Positions 35,804 to 44,334 are shown, counted from the first letter of the stretch. The stretch is 64,000 nt of DNA from CAVVSD01 sp963757125 (GCA_963757125.1 CAVWQP010000004.1:1178001-1242000); one strand, 5' to 3'. A program made the numbers and translations. Notes: generated by a model not told the origin, from the letters alone.

Positions 35804-35974
35804 ATGTCCCATGAGCGCACGGATGAGGACCCTGCTCCCAGCGGTCTGCCCGACGACGCACGCGAGCCCGAGCCGCTCGGCGCGCCGAATCCCTCCAAGG
35901 AGGACGCCCCCGAGAAGGGCCCCGACGCGATGCCCGGCATCCCGACGGAGGGCGAGCCGCCGGATGCGGGATAG
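35804..35974 (+). CDS. Small acidic proline-rich protein
   Basis: A 56-residue reading frame from ATG 35804, rich in Pro, Glu, Asp and Gly and without hydrophobic segments, so probably disordered. It contains GAPNPSKEDAPEKGPDAM and ends with PGIPTEGEPPDAG. It fills the space between the divergent DUF62 gene and the convergent CobA-HemD gene, whose stop abuts it directly. Codon use is normal for the region, with GC-rich third positions. I do not recognise a function, and no clear ribosome site is visible. It may be a lineage-specific small protein. Confidence 0.5.
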   Translation: MSHERTDEDPAPSGLPDDAREPEPLGAPNPSKEDAPEKGPDAMPGIPTEGEPPDAG

Positions 35975-37432
35975 CTAGCCGACGAGCGCGGCGACCAGGC
36001 CGTCGGGCGTGTGCTCGGCGGCCTCGAGGTCCGGCTCCAGGCCGGCCTCGCGCAGGGCCCCGCTCGTGATCGGGCCGATCGAGGCGAGCTTCGGCCCGCC
36101 GCGCAGCGCGTCCGCGCCGCCGACCGCGCTCACGAGCGACCGCACCGCCGAGCCCGCGGTGAACGTGATCCAGTCCGCGCCCAGGACGGCTGCGCGCGTC
36201 TCGTCGTCGAGCGGCTCGGGCCGCGTCTCGTAGAGCGTCACGACGTCGACCTCGACGCCGCGCTCGCGGAGCCCGTCGGGCAGGACGTCGCGGCCCTCGC
36301 GGGCGCGCAGGATGATCGCGCGCCGCGCGTCGAGGCCGGCGACCGCCTCCAGCAGCCCCTCGCCGACCGCGCGGGTCGGGACCACGTCCGCGACGACCCC
36401 GTGCTCGCGGAGTCGCTCGGCCGTCCCCGGGCCGATCGCGGCGATCGTCGGGCCGGCGAGGGACCTCGCATCGCGCACGAGCTCGAACAGCCGGTCGACG
36501 CCGTTGACGCTCGTCAGACAGACGAGGTCGTAGCCGGTCAGGTCGGGGAGCTCCACGTCGACCGGATGGATCGCGATGGCGGGCGCCTGCGTGACGATGG
36601 CGCCGAGGTCGGTGAGCGTCGCGGCGAGCCCGCTCGCCTGCGGCCGGGCCCGGGTCACGACGATGCGGCGGCCAGCCAGCGGGCGACGCTCGCGCCACGC
36701 GAGCTCGTCGCGCAGGCCGGCGACCGGCCCGACGATCGTGATCGCCGGCGCCCCGACGCCCGCCTCCTGCACCCGGTCGGCGATGTCGGCGAGCGTGCCG
36801 GTGACGACGCGCTGGTCGGCCATCGTCCCGCGCTCCACGACGGCGACGGGCTCGTCCGCGTCGCGGCCCTCCTCGGTGAGCCGCTGCGCGATGCGCGGCA
36901 GCGCGCGCATCCCCATGTAGAAGACGAGCGTCCCCGGGAACGCCGCAAGCGCGGGCCAGTCCACGCTGGACTCCGGCTTGCGCGGGTCCTCGTGGCCGGT
37001 CACGAACGCGACGGCGCTGGCCATGCCGCGCTGCGTCACCGGCACGCCGGCGTAGGACGCGGCCGCGATGCCGGCCGTGATGCCCGGGACGACCTCGACC
37101 GGCACGCCCTCCGCGATGAGCAGCTGCGCCTCCTCGCCGCCCCGGCCGAAGACGAACGGATCCCCGCCCTTCAGCCGCACGACGGACCGCCCGGCGCGCG
37201 CGTGCTCGAGCAGCAGGGCGTTCGTCGCCTCCTGCGGGACCTGCTCGCCGCCGCCGATCTTGCCGACGTCGATGACGAGCGCGTCCTCGCGCGTCTCGCG
37301 CAGCGCCTCGAACGGGATGAGCCGGTCGTGCAGCACGACGTCGGCGCCGCGCAGCAGCTCGATCGCCCGCGCGGTCAGGAGCCCCGGATCCCCAGGGCCG
37401 GCGCCGACGAGGTAGACCGTGCCGGGCCTCAT
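35975..37432 (-). CDS. cobA-hemD: Uroporphyrinogen-III C-methyltransferase / uroporphyrinogen-III synthase fusion
   Basis: 485-residue bifunctional enzyme. Residues 1-240 are a SUMT methyltransferase (VYLVGAGPGDPGLLT, KGGDPFVFGRGGEEA, PGITAGIAAASYAG) that converts uroporphyrinogen III to precorrin-2. Residues about 255-485 are HemD (RIVVTRARPQASGLA, FTAGSAVRSLVS), which closes the tetrapyrrole ring. It therefore stands at the branch between heme, siroheme and cobalamin. The ATG overlaps the hemC stop (ATGA). The precorrin-2 dehydrogenase needed for siroheme is encoded at the other end of the same operon. Confidence 0.93.
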   Translation of the reverse strand: MRPGTVYLVGAGPGDPGLLTARAIELLRGADVVLHDRLIPFEALRETREDALVIDVGKIGGGEQVPQEATNALLLEHARAGRSVVRLKGGDPFVFGRGGEEAQLLIAEGVPVEVVPGITAGIAAASYAGVPVTQRGMASAVAFVTGHEDPRKPESSVDWPALAAFPGTLVFYMGMRALPRIAQRLTEEGRDADEPVAVVERGTMADQRVVTGTLADIADRVQEAGVGAPAITIVGPVAGLRDELAWRERRPLAGRRIVVTRARPQASGLAATLTDLGAIVTQAPAIAIHPVDVELPDLTGYDLVCLTSVNGVDRLFELVRDARSLAGPTIAAIGPGTAERLREHGVVADVVPTRAVGEGLLEAVAGLDARRAIILRAREGRDVLPDGLRERGVEVDVVTLYETRPEPLDDETRAAVLGADWITFTAGSAVRSLVSAVGGADALRGGPKLASIGPITSGALREAGLEPDLEAAEHTPDGLVAALVG

Positions 37433-38325
37433 GCGACCAGGGCCTCGGCGCGGCGCAGGACGTCGCCGCCACCGGCGGCGAGCACGCGCTCGGCGGCCAG
37501 CGCCCCGAGCCCCTCGGGGTCGGCGGCGCTCCCCTCCACGCGGTCCTCCACCCACTCCGACCCGTCGGGCATCCCTGCGAACGCCGACAGCGCGAGCCGG
37601 TCGCCGTCGGGGACGGCGAAGGCGCCGACCGGCGTGTTGCACGTCGCGTCGAGGCCGTGGACGAGCGCGCGCTCGCAGCGCAGCGCGGTCCACGTCGCGG
37701 CCTCGGTCACCGCGACGGCGGCCTCGCGCGAGGTCGCGTCGCCGATCCTGGCCTCGAAGACGATGACGCCCTGGCCGGGCGCGGGCACGAGGTCCGTGAG
37801 CAGCGCGCCGATCTCCGCGGCCCGCCCGAGCCGGTCCAACCCCGCGGCGGCGAGCACGAGCGCGTCGACGTCCCCGTCCGCGAGCGACCGCAGGCGCGTG
37901 TCGACGTTCCCGCGCACCTCGACGACCTCGACGTCCGGGCGCGCCGCGAGGACCTGCGCGCGGCGGCGCAGGCTGCTCGTCCCCACGCGGGCGCCCTCGG
38001 ACAGCGCGGCGAGGCTCGCGGCGCCGCAGAGCGCGTCGTGCGCGTCCGCCCGGGGCAGCGCGCCCACGAGCTCGAGGTCCTCGGGCAGCGCGCCGGGGAC
38101 GTCCTTCGCGGAGTGCACCGCGAGGTCGACCTCGTCGGCCAGGAGCGCGAGCTCCAGCTCCTTGACCCACTTCTCCTTGTCCGGCGCGGCGCGGCGGCGG
38201 TCGCCGGTCGTCACGACGGGGACGACCGTGCTCTCGATCCCCCGCGCGGCGAGCGCGGCGACGGCGAGCTCGGCCTGGACGATCGCGAGCGCGCTGCCCC
38301 GTGTGCCGAGGCGCAGGGGATTCAA
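37429..38325 (-). CDS. hemC: Porphobilinogen deaminase (hydroxymethylbilane synthase)
   Basis: 298-residue enzyme that links four porphobilinogens into hydroxymethylbilane. LRLGTRGSALAIVQ at residues 4-17, VHSAKDVPG near residue 70, and VGTSSLRRRAQVLAARPD are canonical. The dipyrromethane cofactor attaches to Cys229 in LDATCNTPVGAFA. The likely start is TTG at 38325, overlapping the HemA stop as TTGA. An upstream extension in the same frame would add unrelated residues, so the TTG is well supported by homology. Confidence 0.93.
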   Translation of the reverse strand: MNPLRLGTRGSALAIVQAELAVAALAARGIESTVVPVVTTGDRRRAAPDKEKWVKELELALLADEVDLAVHSAKDVPGALPEDLELVGALPRADAHDALCGAASLAALSEGARVGTSSLRRRAQVLAARPDVEVVEVRGNVDTRLRSLADGDVDALVLAAAGLDRLGRAAEIGALLTDLVPAPGQGVIVFEARIGDATSREAAVAVTEAATWTALRCERALVHGLDATCNTPVGAFAVPDGDRLALSAFAGMPDGSEWVEDRVEGSAADPEGLGALAAERVLAAGGGDVLRRAEALVA

Positions 38326-39647
38326 GGGCGTAGCTGGCGCACGTCCGCGGGGATCGCGGACTCCGGCGCGTCCACGACGGCGCCGTCGTCGAGCCCGAAC
38401 AGCTCGCGGGCCAGCTGCAGGCGGCCGTGGCGCTGCTGCTCGGCCAGCGTGCGCAGGCGCAGCGTCGGCTCGTGCAGGATGCGGTTCGTCACGGCGCGGG
38501 CGATCGCCTCGACGCGGGCGAGGTCGCGCTCGGACGCCGACTCCCAGCGCCCCTCGTTCTCGGAGAGGACCTGGTCGACGATCTCGGTCGCGTGCTCGCG
38601 CAGCGCGGCGATGGTCGGCCGCACGGCGAGCGTTCCCAGCCACTCGGCGAAGCGCATGATCTCCGCCTCGACGATCTCCTCCGCGCGGCCCGACTCGGCC
38701 TCGCGGCCGGTCGCCGTGCGCTGCACGACCGCCTCGAGGTCGTCGATGTCACGCAGGATCACGCCTTCCAGCGACCCGCACGCGGGATCGATGTCGCGCG
38801 GCACGGCGATGTCGACGAGCAGCAGCGGGCGCCCCTTGCGCTCGGCCATGACGAGCTCGAGCTCCTCCATGCCGACGATCGGGTGCGGCGACGACGTCGA
38901 GGCCACGACGATGTCCGCGCGCTCCAGCAGGCCGGGCAGCTCGTCGAAGGAGGCGACGCTGCCGCCGAAGCGGTCGGCCAGCGCGCGGGCGCGGTCCGCG
39001 CGGCGGTTGGCGACGAGGAAGGTCGCGACCCCGCGCTGGTGCAGCGCCCGGGCGACGAGCTCGCTCGTGTCCCCGGCCCCGATGATGACGACGTTGCGTG
39101 ACCGGAGCTCGCCCAGCGCGTCCTCGGCCAGCGCGACGGCGACCGAGGCCACGGAGGCGCGACCGGCGCCGATCGACGTCTCGGTCCGCACCCGCTTGCC
39201 GGCCTGCAGCGCGGCGGTGAAGAGGCGGTTCGTCAGCGGTCCGGTGGTGCCCGCCGCGAGCGCGTGCTCGTAGGCGCGCTTGACCTGGCCCTGCACCTCG
39301 GCCTCGCCCAGGACCATCGACTCCAGGCCGGCGGTGACGCGGAAGAGGTGGCGCGCGGCGTCGCAGTTGCGCGGCGCGTACATGACCTCGGCGAGCTCGG
39401 TCGGGCGGAGGTCGCCCTTCTGCGTGAGCAGCCCGATGACCGCCGTCTCGGCGGCGACCGGCTCGTCGACGACGACGGAGACCTCCATGCGGTTGCACGT
39501 GGAGATCACCACCGCCTCCTGCACGCTCGGGTGGCTCTGCAGCTCCTTGAGCACCTCGGGGATCCGCGCCTCTGTGAGCGACAGCCGCTCGCGGAGCTCG
39601 ACGGGCGCCGTCTTGTAGGAGACGCCCATGGTGATGAGCTCACTCAT
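38322..39647 (-). CDS. hemA: Glutamyl-tRNA reductase
   Basis: 441-residue first enzyme of the C5 heme pathway, reducing glutamyl-tRNA to glutamate-1-semialdehyde. The catalytic Cys51 is in STCNRMEV. GLESMVLGEAEVQGQVKRAY, the NADPH-binding VVIIGAGDTSELVARAL and ADIVVASTSSPHPIV follow, and a C-terminal dimerisation helix region ends the chain. The ATG overlaps the CcmD-like stop by four bases. HemL and HemB are not in the window, so the pathway must be completed elsewhere or just beyond the operon. Confidence 0.94.
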   Translation of the reverse strand: MSELITMGVSYKTAPVELRERLSLTEARIPEVLKELQSHPSVQEAVVISTCNRMEVSVVVDEPVAAETAVIGLLTQKGDLRPTELAEVMYAPRNCDAARHLFRVTAGLESMVLGEAEVQGQVKRAYEHALAAGTTGPLTNRLFTAALQAGKRVRTETSIGAGRASVASVAVALAEDALGELRSRNVVIIGAGDTSELVARALHQRGVATFLVANRRADRARALADRFGGSVASFDELPGLLERADIVVASTSSPHPIVGMEELELVMAERKGRPLLLVDIAVPRDIDPACGSLEGVILRDIDDLEAVVQRTATGREAESGRAEEIVEAEIMRFAEWLGTLAVRPTIAALREHATEIVDQVLSENEGRWESASERDLARVEAIARAVTNRILHEPTLRLRTLAEQQRHGRLQLARELFGLDDGAVVDAPESAIPADVRQLRP

Positions 39648-39838
39648 GCGACGCGCTCCGGGTCGCGCTCCTGCTGCTGGTCGCGCTCCGCGAGGTCGCG
39701 GTTGAGCTCGGTGAGGTCGCGCTCCAGCCTGCTCAGGCGCCCCGACATGATCGCGACGTAGATGAGCAGCAGCGCGAGGAAGACGAGGTAGGCGGCGGCG
39801 ACGTACTTGCCGGCCTCGTCGAGCGGGAGCGCCGGCAT
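39644..39838 (-). CDS. CcmD-like small membrane protein
   Basis: 64 residues: one hydrophobic helix at about residues 13-31 (YVAAAYLVFLALLLIYVAI), then a charged, helical C-terminus rich in Arg, Glu and Gln. Size, topology and position directly after ccmC match CcmD, which couples the heme exporter CcmABC to heme release. Sequence conservation is poor for this family, so the call rests mainly on context. It starts at an ATG sharing a base with the ccmC stop (TGATG) and overlaps hemA by four bases. Confidence 0.7.
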   Translation of the reverse strand: MPALPLDEAGKYVAAAYLVFLALLLIYVAIMSGRLSRLERDLTELNRDLAERDQQQERDPERVA

Positions 39839-40560
39839 CAGAGCGTGGGGGCCGCGCTGCGCCGCGGCAGGGCGTCGTCGTCGCCGAGGAGCCGCAGGCG
39901 CAGCGCGCGCACCTGCGCACCGGCGCTCTTGGACGCCATCTCGTACTTCCAGAGCGTCACGAACAGCAGCGCCATCCCGACGAGGGCGATGACGAACGTC
40001 AGCATCATCTCGCCGGGCATCCCGCCGGTCGTCGTCCCCAGCGTGCGCGGGTGCACGTAGGACTGCGCCATGCGGACGACCGCGAAGTTGATCGGCACGA
40101 ACGCGCCCGCCACGACCGCGAACACCGAGGCGTAGCGCGCCTGGCGCTCACGGTCCTCGATCGAGAAGCGCAGCACCTGGTAGGTCGCGTAGAGCAGGAA
40201 CACGATGAGGAACGACACGAGCATCGGCTCGTCCCACAGCCACCAGTGCCCCCACGACGCCTTGGCCCAGATCGAGCCGGTGATGAGCACGCCGCAGGCC
40301 AGGATCTGCGACAGGTGGATCGCGACGTAGGCCCGCAGGTCCCACTTCCCGTCGCGAGTGCGCAGGTACATGAGCCCGGCGACCCCGCCGGCCACGAACC
40401 CACACAGCGCCACGATCGCCATCGGGACATGCAGATAGAAGATCTTCTGCACGAACCCCTGGTCGGCCTCGTTCGGCGTCCAGAAGAAGACGAGCGCGTA
40501 GGCGGCGGTGAGGGTCAGGGCGGTGAGGAAGGCGAGGGTTCGCAGTCCCTTGCCGTGCAT
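39838..40560 (-). CDS. ccmC: Heme transporter CcmC/CcsA family
   Basis: 240-residue membrane protein with about six helices. The tryptophan-rich heme-handling WWD motif is present as WGHWWLWDEPM near residue 104, and conserved periplasmic His residues flank it (IFYLHVP and SYVHPRTLG). In system I cytochrome c maturation CcmC delivers heme to CcmE. Neither ccmE nor ccmF is in the window. Starts and stops overlap its ccmB and ccmD-like neighbours. Confidence 0.9.
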   Translation of the reverse strand: MHGKGLRTLAFLTALTLTAAYALVFFWTPNEADQGFVQKIFYLHVPMAIVALCGFVAGGVAGLMYLRTRDGKWDLRAYVAIHLSQILACGVLITGSIWAKASWGHWWLWDEPMLVSFLIVFLLYATYQVLRFSIEDRERQARYASVFAVVAGAFVPINFAVVRMAQSYVHPRTLGTTTGGMPGEMMLTFVIALVGMALLFVTLWKYEMASKSAGAQVRALRLRLLGDDDALPRRSAAPTL

Positions 40561-41234
40561 CAGTCCTCCAGCAGGTCGTCGAACACCGCGTATGCGATGG
40601 CTGCGAAGACAGCATCATAGAGCGCGAGTGTGAGCAGCCAGCGCCCGGGCAGCGCCTCCGCGCCGCCCTGGGCCAGCAATGGCGCCGTCGCCGCCACGGA
40701 GGCGATGACCACCGGGATGAGCAGCGGCAGCGCGAGCAGGGGCACGATGAGGTCGCGGGCGCGGGTCCGGATGCCGATCGCGGACACGAGCACGCCGACG
40801 GCGCAGATGCCCAGATCGCCGAGCAGCAGGACGAGGACGAGTCCCGGCAGCGCCTGCCAGAGCCCCGGCTCGAGCAGCAGGATCGCGAACGCCGGGACGG
40901 CGATGAGCTCGATGATCACGAGGTAGGTCAGGAGCGCGAGCGCCTTGGCGACGTAGAGCGACGTCCGGTCGATCGGCGCGAGCAGGAACCCGTCGAAGCC
41001 GCCCTGCTCCTCCTCGGCGACGAACAGCCGGTTCAGCCCCAGCATCGCCGCGAAGAGGAACGAGACCCACAGCACGCCGGCCGCGAGGTCGCCCTCCACC
41101 GTCGGCCGGTTGAGCGCGAAGTGGAAGACGACGAGCGTCGTGACGCCGAAGATCGCCATCGCCGGCACGGACTCACGCGTGCGCAGCTCGAGCAGCAGGT
41201 CCTTGCGGAGGATCGCGCCGACCGCGCGGAGCAT
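40560..41234 (-). CDS. ccmB: Heme exporter protein CcmB
   Basis: 224-residue ABC-type permease with six hydrophobic helices. The N-terminal ILRKDLLLELRTRES and the FVAEEEQGGFDGFLLAPIDR segment near residue 70 are typical of CcmB. It pairs with the ATPase CcmA encoded immediately upstream, sharing one base at 41234. Together they provide the energised exporter of the cytochrome c maturation system. Confidence 0.9.
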   Translation of the reverse strand: MLRAVGAILRKDLLLELRTRESVPAMAIFGVTTLVVFHFALNRPTVEGDLAAGVLWVSFLFAAMLGLNRLFVAEEEQGGFDGFLLAPIDRTSLYVAKALALLTYLVIIELIAVPAFAILLLEPGLWQALPGLVLVLLLGDLGICAVGVLVSAIGIRTRARDLIVPLLALPLLIPVVIASVAATAPLLAQGGAEALPGRWLLTLALYDAVFAAIAYAVFDDLLED

Positions 41235-41917
41235 CAGGCGTAGAGCGCCGTCGCGTCGGCGGTCGCGACCTCGCGCGCCGGTGCGCAGATCGCAGGGCGC
41301 CCGCCGCGCAGCCCGAGCGCGAGGTCCGCGCCGGCCAGGCCGCCGGCGGGATCGTGGCTCGTGACGACACGCGTCCGGCCCGACGCGCGCCCGATGAGCG
41401 GCTCGAGCAGCGCGGTGGCGGCCGGGTCGAGGTTGGCGAACGGCTCGTCGAGGAGCAGCAGCTCGGGGTCGTGCAGCACCGCGCGCGCCGCCGCGACGCG
41501 CTGGACCATCCCACGCGAGAGGACGGCGACCGGGTCGTCCGCGCGCGCCGTCATCCCGACGGCGTCGAGCACCTCGTCGATGCGCGTGAGCGGCACGTCG
41601 TGCAGGCGCGCGTGGAAGCGCAGGTTCTCGCGCGGCGTGAGGTCGCGATAGAGCATCGGCTCGTGCGCGAGCAGGCCGATCCGCCCGCGGACGCGCCAGC
41701 CCTCGTCCGGGAGCGGATGCCCCAGGATCCGCAGCGTCCCGGCGTGCGGGCGCAGCAGCCCGGCGAGGACGCGCAGGAGCGTCGACTTGCCCGCGCCGTT
41801 GGGCCCGAGCACCACGAGCGTGGCGCCGTGCGGCAGGGTCAGCGTGACGTCTCGGAGGGCGGTGCGCTCGCCGAAGCGGCGGCCGAGCCCCTCCAGCTCA
41901 ATGGCCGGCTCGCCCAC
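41234..41917 (-). CDS. ccmA: Heme exporter ATP-binding protein CcmA
   Basis: 227-residue ABC ATPase. Walker A is GPNGAGKST near residues 39-47, the signature is LSRGMVQRVAAARA, and Walker B is LLLLDEPFANLDP; the signature's RGM variant is typical for CcmA. The GTG start at 41917 lies within the 3' end of the upstream mog gene, overlapping by 20 bases. Three later genes of the same operon encode heme synthesis enzymes, so heme production and export appear co-regulated. Confidence 0.9.
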   Translation of the reverse strand: MGEPAIELEGLGRRFGERTALRDVTLTLPHGATLVVLGPNGAGKSTLLRVLAGLLRPHAGTLRILGHPLPDEGWRVRGRIGLLAHEPMLYRDLTPRENLRFHARLHDVPLTRIDEVLDAVGMTARADDPVAVLSRGMVQRVAAARAVLHDPELLLLDEPFANLDPAATALLEPLIGRASGRTRVVTSHDPAGGLAGADLALGLRGGRPAICAPAREVATADATALYA

Positions 41918-42380
41918 GGTCGCCGTGGATGAGCGCGACGGCGTGGCCGAGCGCGGGGCCGACGACGGGGAAGAGCTGCTCGATCGCCTTCGGGTTGCCC
42001 GGGAAGTTCAGGATGAGCGTCCGGCCCGCGGTGCCGCAGACCTCGCGGCTCGTCATGCCCATCGGCGTGTACTTGAGCGACTCGGCGCGCATCGCCTCCG
42101 CGAAGCCGGGGACCTCGCGGTCGATGACGAGCTGCGTCGCCTCCGGCGTCACGTCGTCCGGCGTCAGGCCCGTCCCGCCGGTCGTGAGGATGAGGTCGTA
42201 CGCCTGGTCGACGAAGTGGTGCAGGCGATCCTCGATGAGGCCGAGGTCGTCGGGCAGGACCTCCATCGCGTCGACGTCCGCGCCGGCCTCCTCGGCCATC
42301 CGCGCCAGCAGCTCGCCGGAGGCGTCGTCGGCCTCGCGGCGCGAGACGCGGTTGGAGATCGTCAGGACGGCGGTGCGCAC
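41898..42380 (-). CDS. mog: Molybdenum cofactor biosynthesis protein, MogA/MoaB family
   Basis: 160-residue protein of the molybdopterin-binding family that adenylates molybdopterin or aids metal insertion. AVLTISNRVSRREADD near the N-terminus and the substrate loop LTTGGTGLTPDDVTPEA (residues about 64-80) are diagnostic, as is GTAGRTLILNFPGNPKAIEQ. The start is GTG 42380. It sits between a siroheme gene and the heme exporter. The common theme may be cofactor supply for molybdo- and siroheme enzymes such as nitrate or sulfite reductases, which are not encoded here. Confidence 0.88.
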   Translation of the reverse strand: MRTAVLTISNRVSRREADDASGELLARMAEEAGADVDAMEVLPDDLGLIEDRLHHFVDQAYDLILTTGGTGLTPDDVTPEATQLVIDREVPGFAEAMRAESLKYTPMGMTSREVCGTAGRTLILNFPGNPKAIEQLFPVVGPALGHAVALIHGDRGRAGH

Positions 42381-42388
42381 GGGGCCAC

Positions 42389-43126
42389 CTAGGCCGGCGC
42401 GTGGGTGCGCTGGGCAGCGCTGATGAGGTCGCGCACGGCGTTCACGTCGCCGTCGCGCAGGAGGGTCACCGGGTCGGGCTCACCGTTGACGATCGACTCG
42501 AAGAACTCCTTGCGGTCCTGGTACGTGGGCAGCGTGCCCTTCGCCCAGCCGCGCGCGTCGTTGAGCATGATCGCCAGGTCCGCGTACTCCTCGCCGAACA
42601 GCTCGGAGATCTCGCGCTTCATCCGCTTGGCCAGCGCGGGCGAGGCGCCCGCCGTGGAGATCGCGATCGCGAGCGGCCCGGTCCGGATGATCGCGGGGAG
42701 GATGAAGTTGCACAGCGGCGGGACGTCGACGACGTTCGCGAGCATCGCCCGCTTCTCGGCGTCGTGGTAGATGCGGATGTTCTGCTCGCTGTCGTCCGTC
42801 GCCGCGATGACGAGGAACGAGCCCTCGAGGTCGCTCGGCTCGTACTCGCGCCGCTCCCACTGCAGGGAGCCCTCGTCGGCGAGGCGCTGCAGCTCGGGCT
42901 CGGCCTCGGGGGCGACGAGCACGACGTCGCCGTCGCACGCGAGCAGGCCCTCCACCTTCTCCAGGCCGATCTCCCCGCCGCCCACGACGAGGCACCGCCG
43001 GCCCCGCAACCGCAGGCAGGCGATGTAGAACGGGGTGTCGAGCATGTCCCGCACGCAGGTCTGGTCGCAGATCCCGCGTCGGAACTGGCAGACGCACTCC
43101 TTACCGGCATAGGCCTGTGCTGGCAT
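42389..43126 (-). CDS. Precorrin-2 dehydrogenase/siroheme synthase (CysG N-terminal type)
   Basis: NAD-dependent dehydrogenase, possibly also ferrochelatase, of the siroheme branch. The core from MLDTPFYIACLRLRGRRC has the Rossmann motif VVGGGEIGLEKVEGLL, then FLVIAATDDSEQN, VDVPPLCNFILPAI and ISTAGASPALAKRMK. Two starts are possible: ATG 43126 (245 residues) or ATG 43045 (218 residues). The longer form adds 27 residues with four Cys (ECVC near residue 12 and ICDQTC at 19-24), not part of the usual family. It lies first in the heme/ccm operon, 36 bases from a divergent gene. Confidence 0.87.
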   Translation of the reverse strand: MPAQAYAGKECVCQFRRGICDQTCVRDMLDTPFYIACLRLRGRRCLVVGGGEIGLEKVEGLLACDGDVVLVAPEAEPELQRLADEGSLQWERREYEPSDLEGSFLVIAATDDSEQNIRIYHDAEKRAMLANVVDVPPLCNFILPAIIRTGPLAIAISTAGASPALAKRMKREISELFGEEYADLAIMLNDARGWAKGTLPTYQDRKEFFESIVNGEPDPVTLLRDGDVNAVRDLISAAQRTHAPA

Positions 43127-43162
43127 CGTCCATAGACGATAGACGCCCGTACATGACAAGAG

Positions 43163-43981
43163 ATGAGCACGTCCTACTTCACAGATGATTCGATGCTGCG
43201 GCGGGTGATCCGCGAGACCGTCGTGGCGTTCTCCGCACCCCGCACGCTGCTCATGCAGGCGGCGCACCCCGTGGCGTTCGCCGGCTTCTTCGCCCACACC
43301 GGCTCGCTGGACGATCCGTACGCACGCCTGCGGCGCACGGCGCAGGTCATGGACCTCGTCGCCTGGGGCCCGCGCGACGAGGCCGACGCGGCGACCGCCC
43401 GCGTCCGCGCCATCCACGCGAAGGTGCGCGGCGTGCTGGCCGAGGACGCGGGCCCGTGGCCCGCGGGGACGCCCTACGCCGCCGACGACCCCGAGCTGCT
43501 CCTCTGGATCCTCGCGACGCTCATGGACTCCGCGTCGCTCGTCTACGGCCGCTACGTCGCCCGGCTGAGCCCGTCCGAGCTCGACGCCCTGTGGGCCGAC
43601 TACCGCGTCGTCGGGCGCCTGTTCGGTCTCGCCGACGACGAGATGCCGGACGACCACGCCGGGTTCCGCGACTACATGCGCGAGATGCTGCTGTCGGGCG
43701 ACCTGCACGTGACCGCCGAGGCGCGCGAGCTCGCGACCCACATCGTGTTCCGCCCGCCGGTGCCGCCCGCTGCGATCCCGCTGCGCGAGCTCGTCAACCA
43801 GTCCACGATCGGCTGGCTGCCGCCGACGCTGCGCCGCCAGTACCGCTTCTTCTGGGATCCGCTGCGCGCCGCGGCGCTGCGCGGGGGCGCCGAGTCGATG
43901 AAGCGCCTCGTCGTGCCGCTGGCGCCGGAGCGGCTGCGCCTCATCCCGCAGGCCCGCCCGTCGGGGCTGTTGCCGCGCTGA
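43163..43981 (+). CDS. Oxygenase MpaB-like protein (DUF2236)
   Basis: 272-residue DUF2236 protein. The diagnostic block is LLMQAAHPVAFAGFFAHTGSLDDPYARLRRTAQ at residues about 29-61, where the conserved HP and DPxxRL motifs lie. The family includes latex-clearing protein Lcp and MpaB, which bind b-type heme through a conserved His and oxidise terpenoid substrates. A second conserved patch is LVNQSTIGWLPPTLRRQYRF. No signal peptide is seen. The neighbouring heme operon would supply the cofactor, but the two are divergent, not co-transcribed. Confidence 0.85.
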   Translation: MSTSYFTDDSMLRRVIRETVVAFSAPRTLLMQAAHPVAFAGFFAHTGSLDDPYARLRRTAQVMDLVAWGPRDEADAATARVRAIHAKVRGVLAEDAGPWPAGTPYAADDPELLLWILATLMDSASLVYGRYVARLSPSELDALWADYRVVGRLFGLADDEMPDDHAGFRDYMREMLLSGDLHVTAEARELATHIVFRPPVPPAAIPLRELVNQSTIGWLPPTLRRQYRFFWDPLRAAALRGGAESMKRLVVPLAPERLRLIPQARPSGLLPR

Positions 43982-44059
43982 GAGAGGTCTGTTACCGCGT
44001 CAGCCGACGCTCCGTCCCGACGAGCCGCACCGGCGGCTCACGACCGGAGGGACGGAGTC

Positions 44060-44334
44060 ATGCGCAGAAGGAAGCTCCGCATCATCAGGATGGCGACGAT
44101 CGCGCTGCTCGCGGGGGCCGCCGCCGCACCGACCGGCGATGGCCGGCGACGACGTCTCCGAGCGACGAGCTGCCGGTGGAGTGCGCCGCGTGGGCGCGCT
44201 CCATGAGCCTGCAGCTCGCGTACGCCGGGATCTTCGGCGAGCAGGCGGACTCGTACATCGCCCAGCGCCAGGACTATCCCTGCCACCGGCCGATCACCGC
44301 GCGCTCGCTGTTCCACGCCGGGGATCCGGCGTGA
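44060..44334 (+). pseudogene. Small secreted hypothetical protein, frame interrupted
   Basis: GGAGG at 44046-44050 precedes an ATG at 44060 that opens a good signal peptide (MRRRKLRIIRMATIALLAG). That frame soon turns into Arg-rich nonsense and stops. A different frame from about 44,140 carries a protein-like sequence (DELPVECAAWARSMSLQLAYAG, with two Cys, ending FHAGDPA at 44334). Two extra bases, or one missing, between about 44,097 and 44,150 would join them into about 90 residues. This fits the frame errors seen in six other genes. Function unknown; the whole reconstruction is tentative. Confidence 0.45.
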
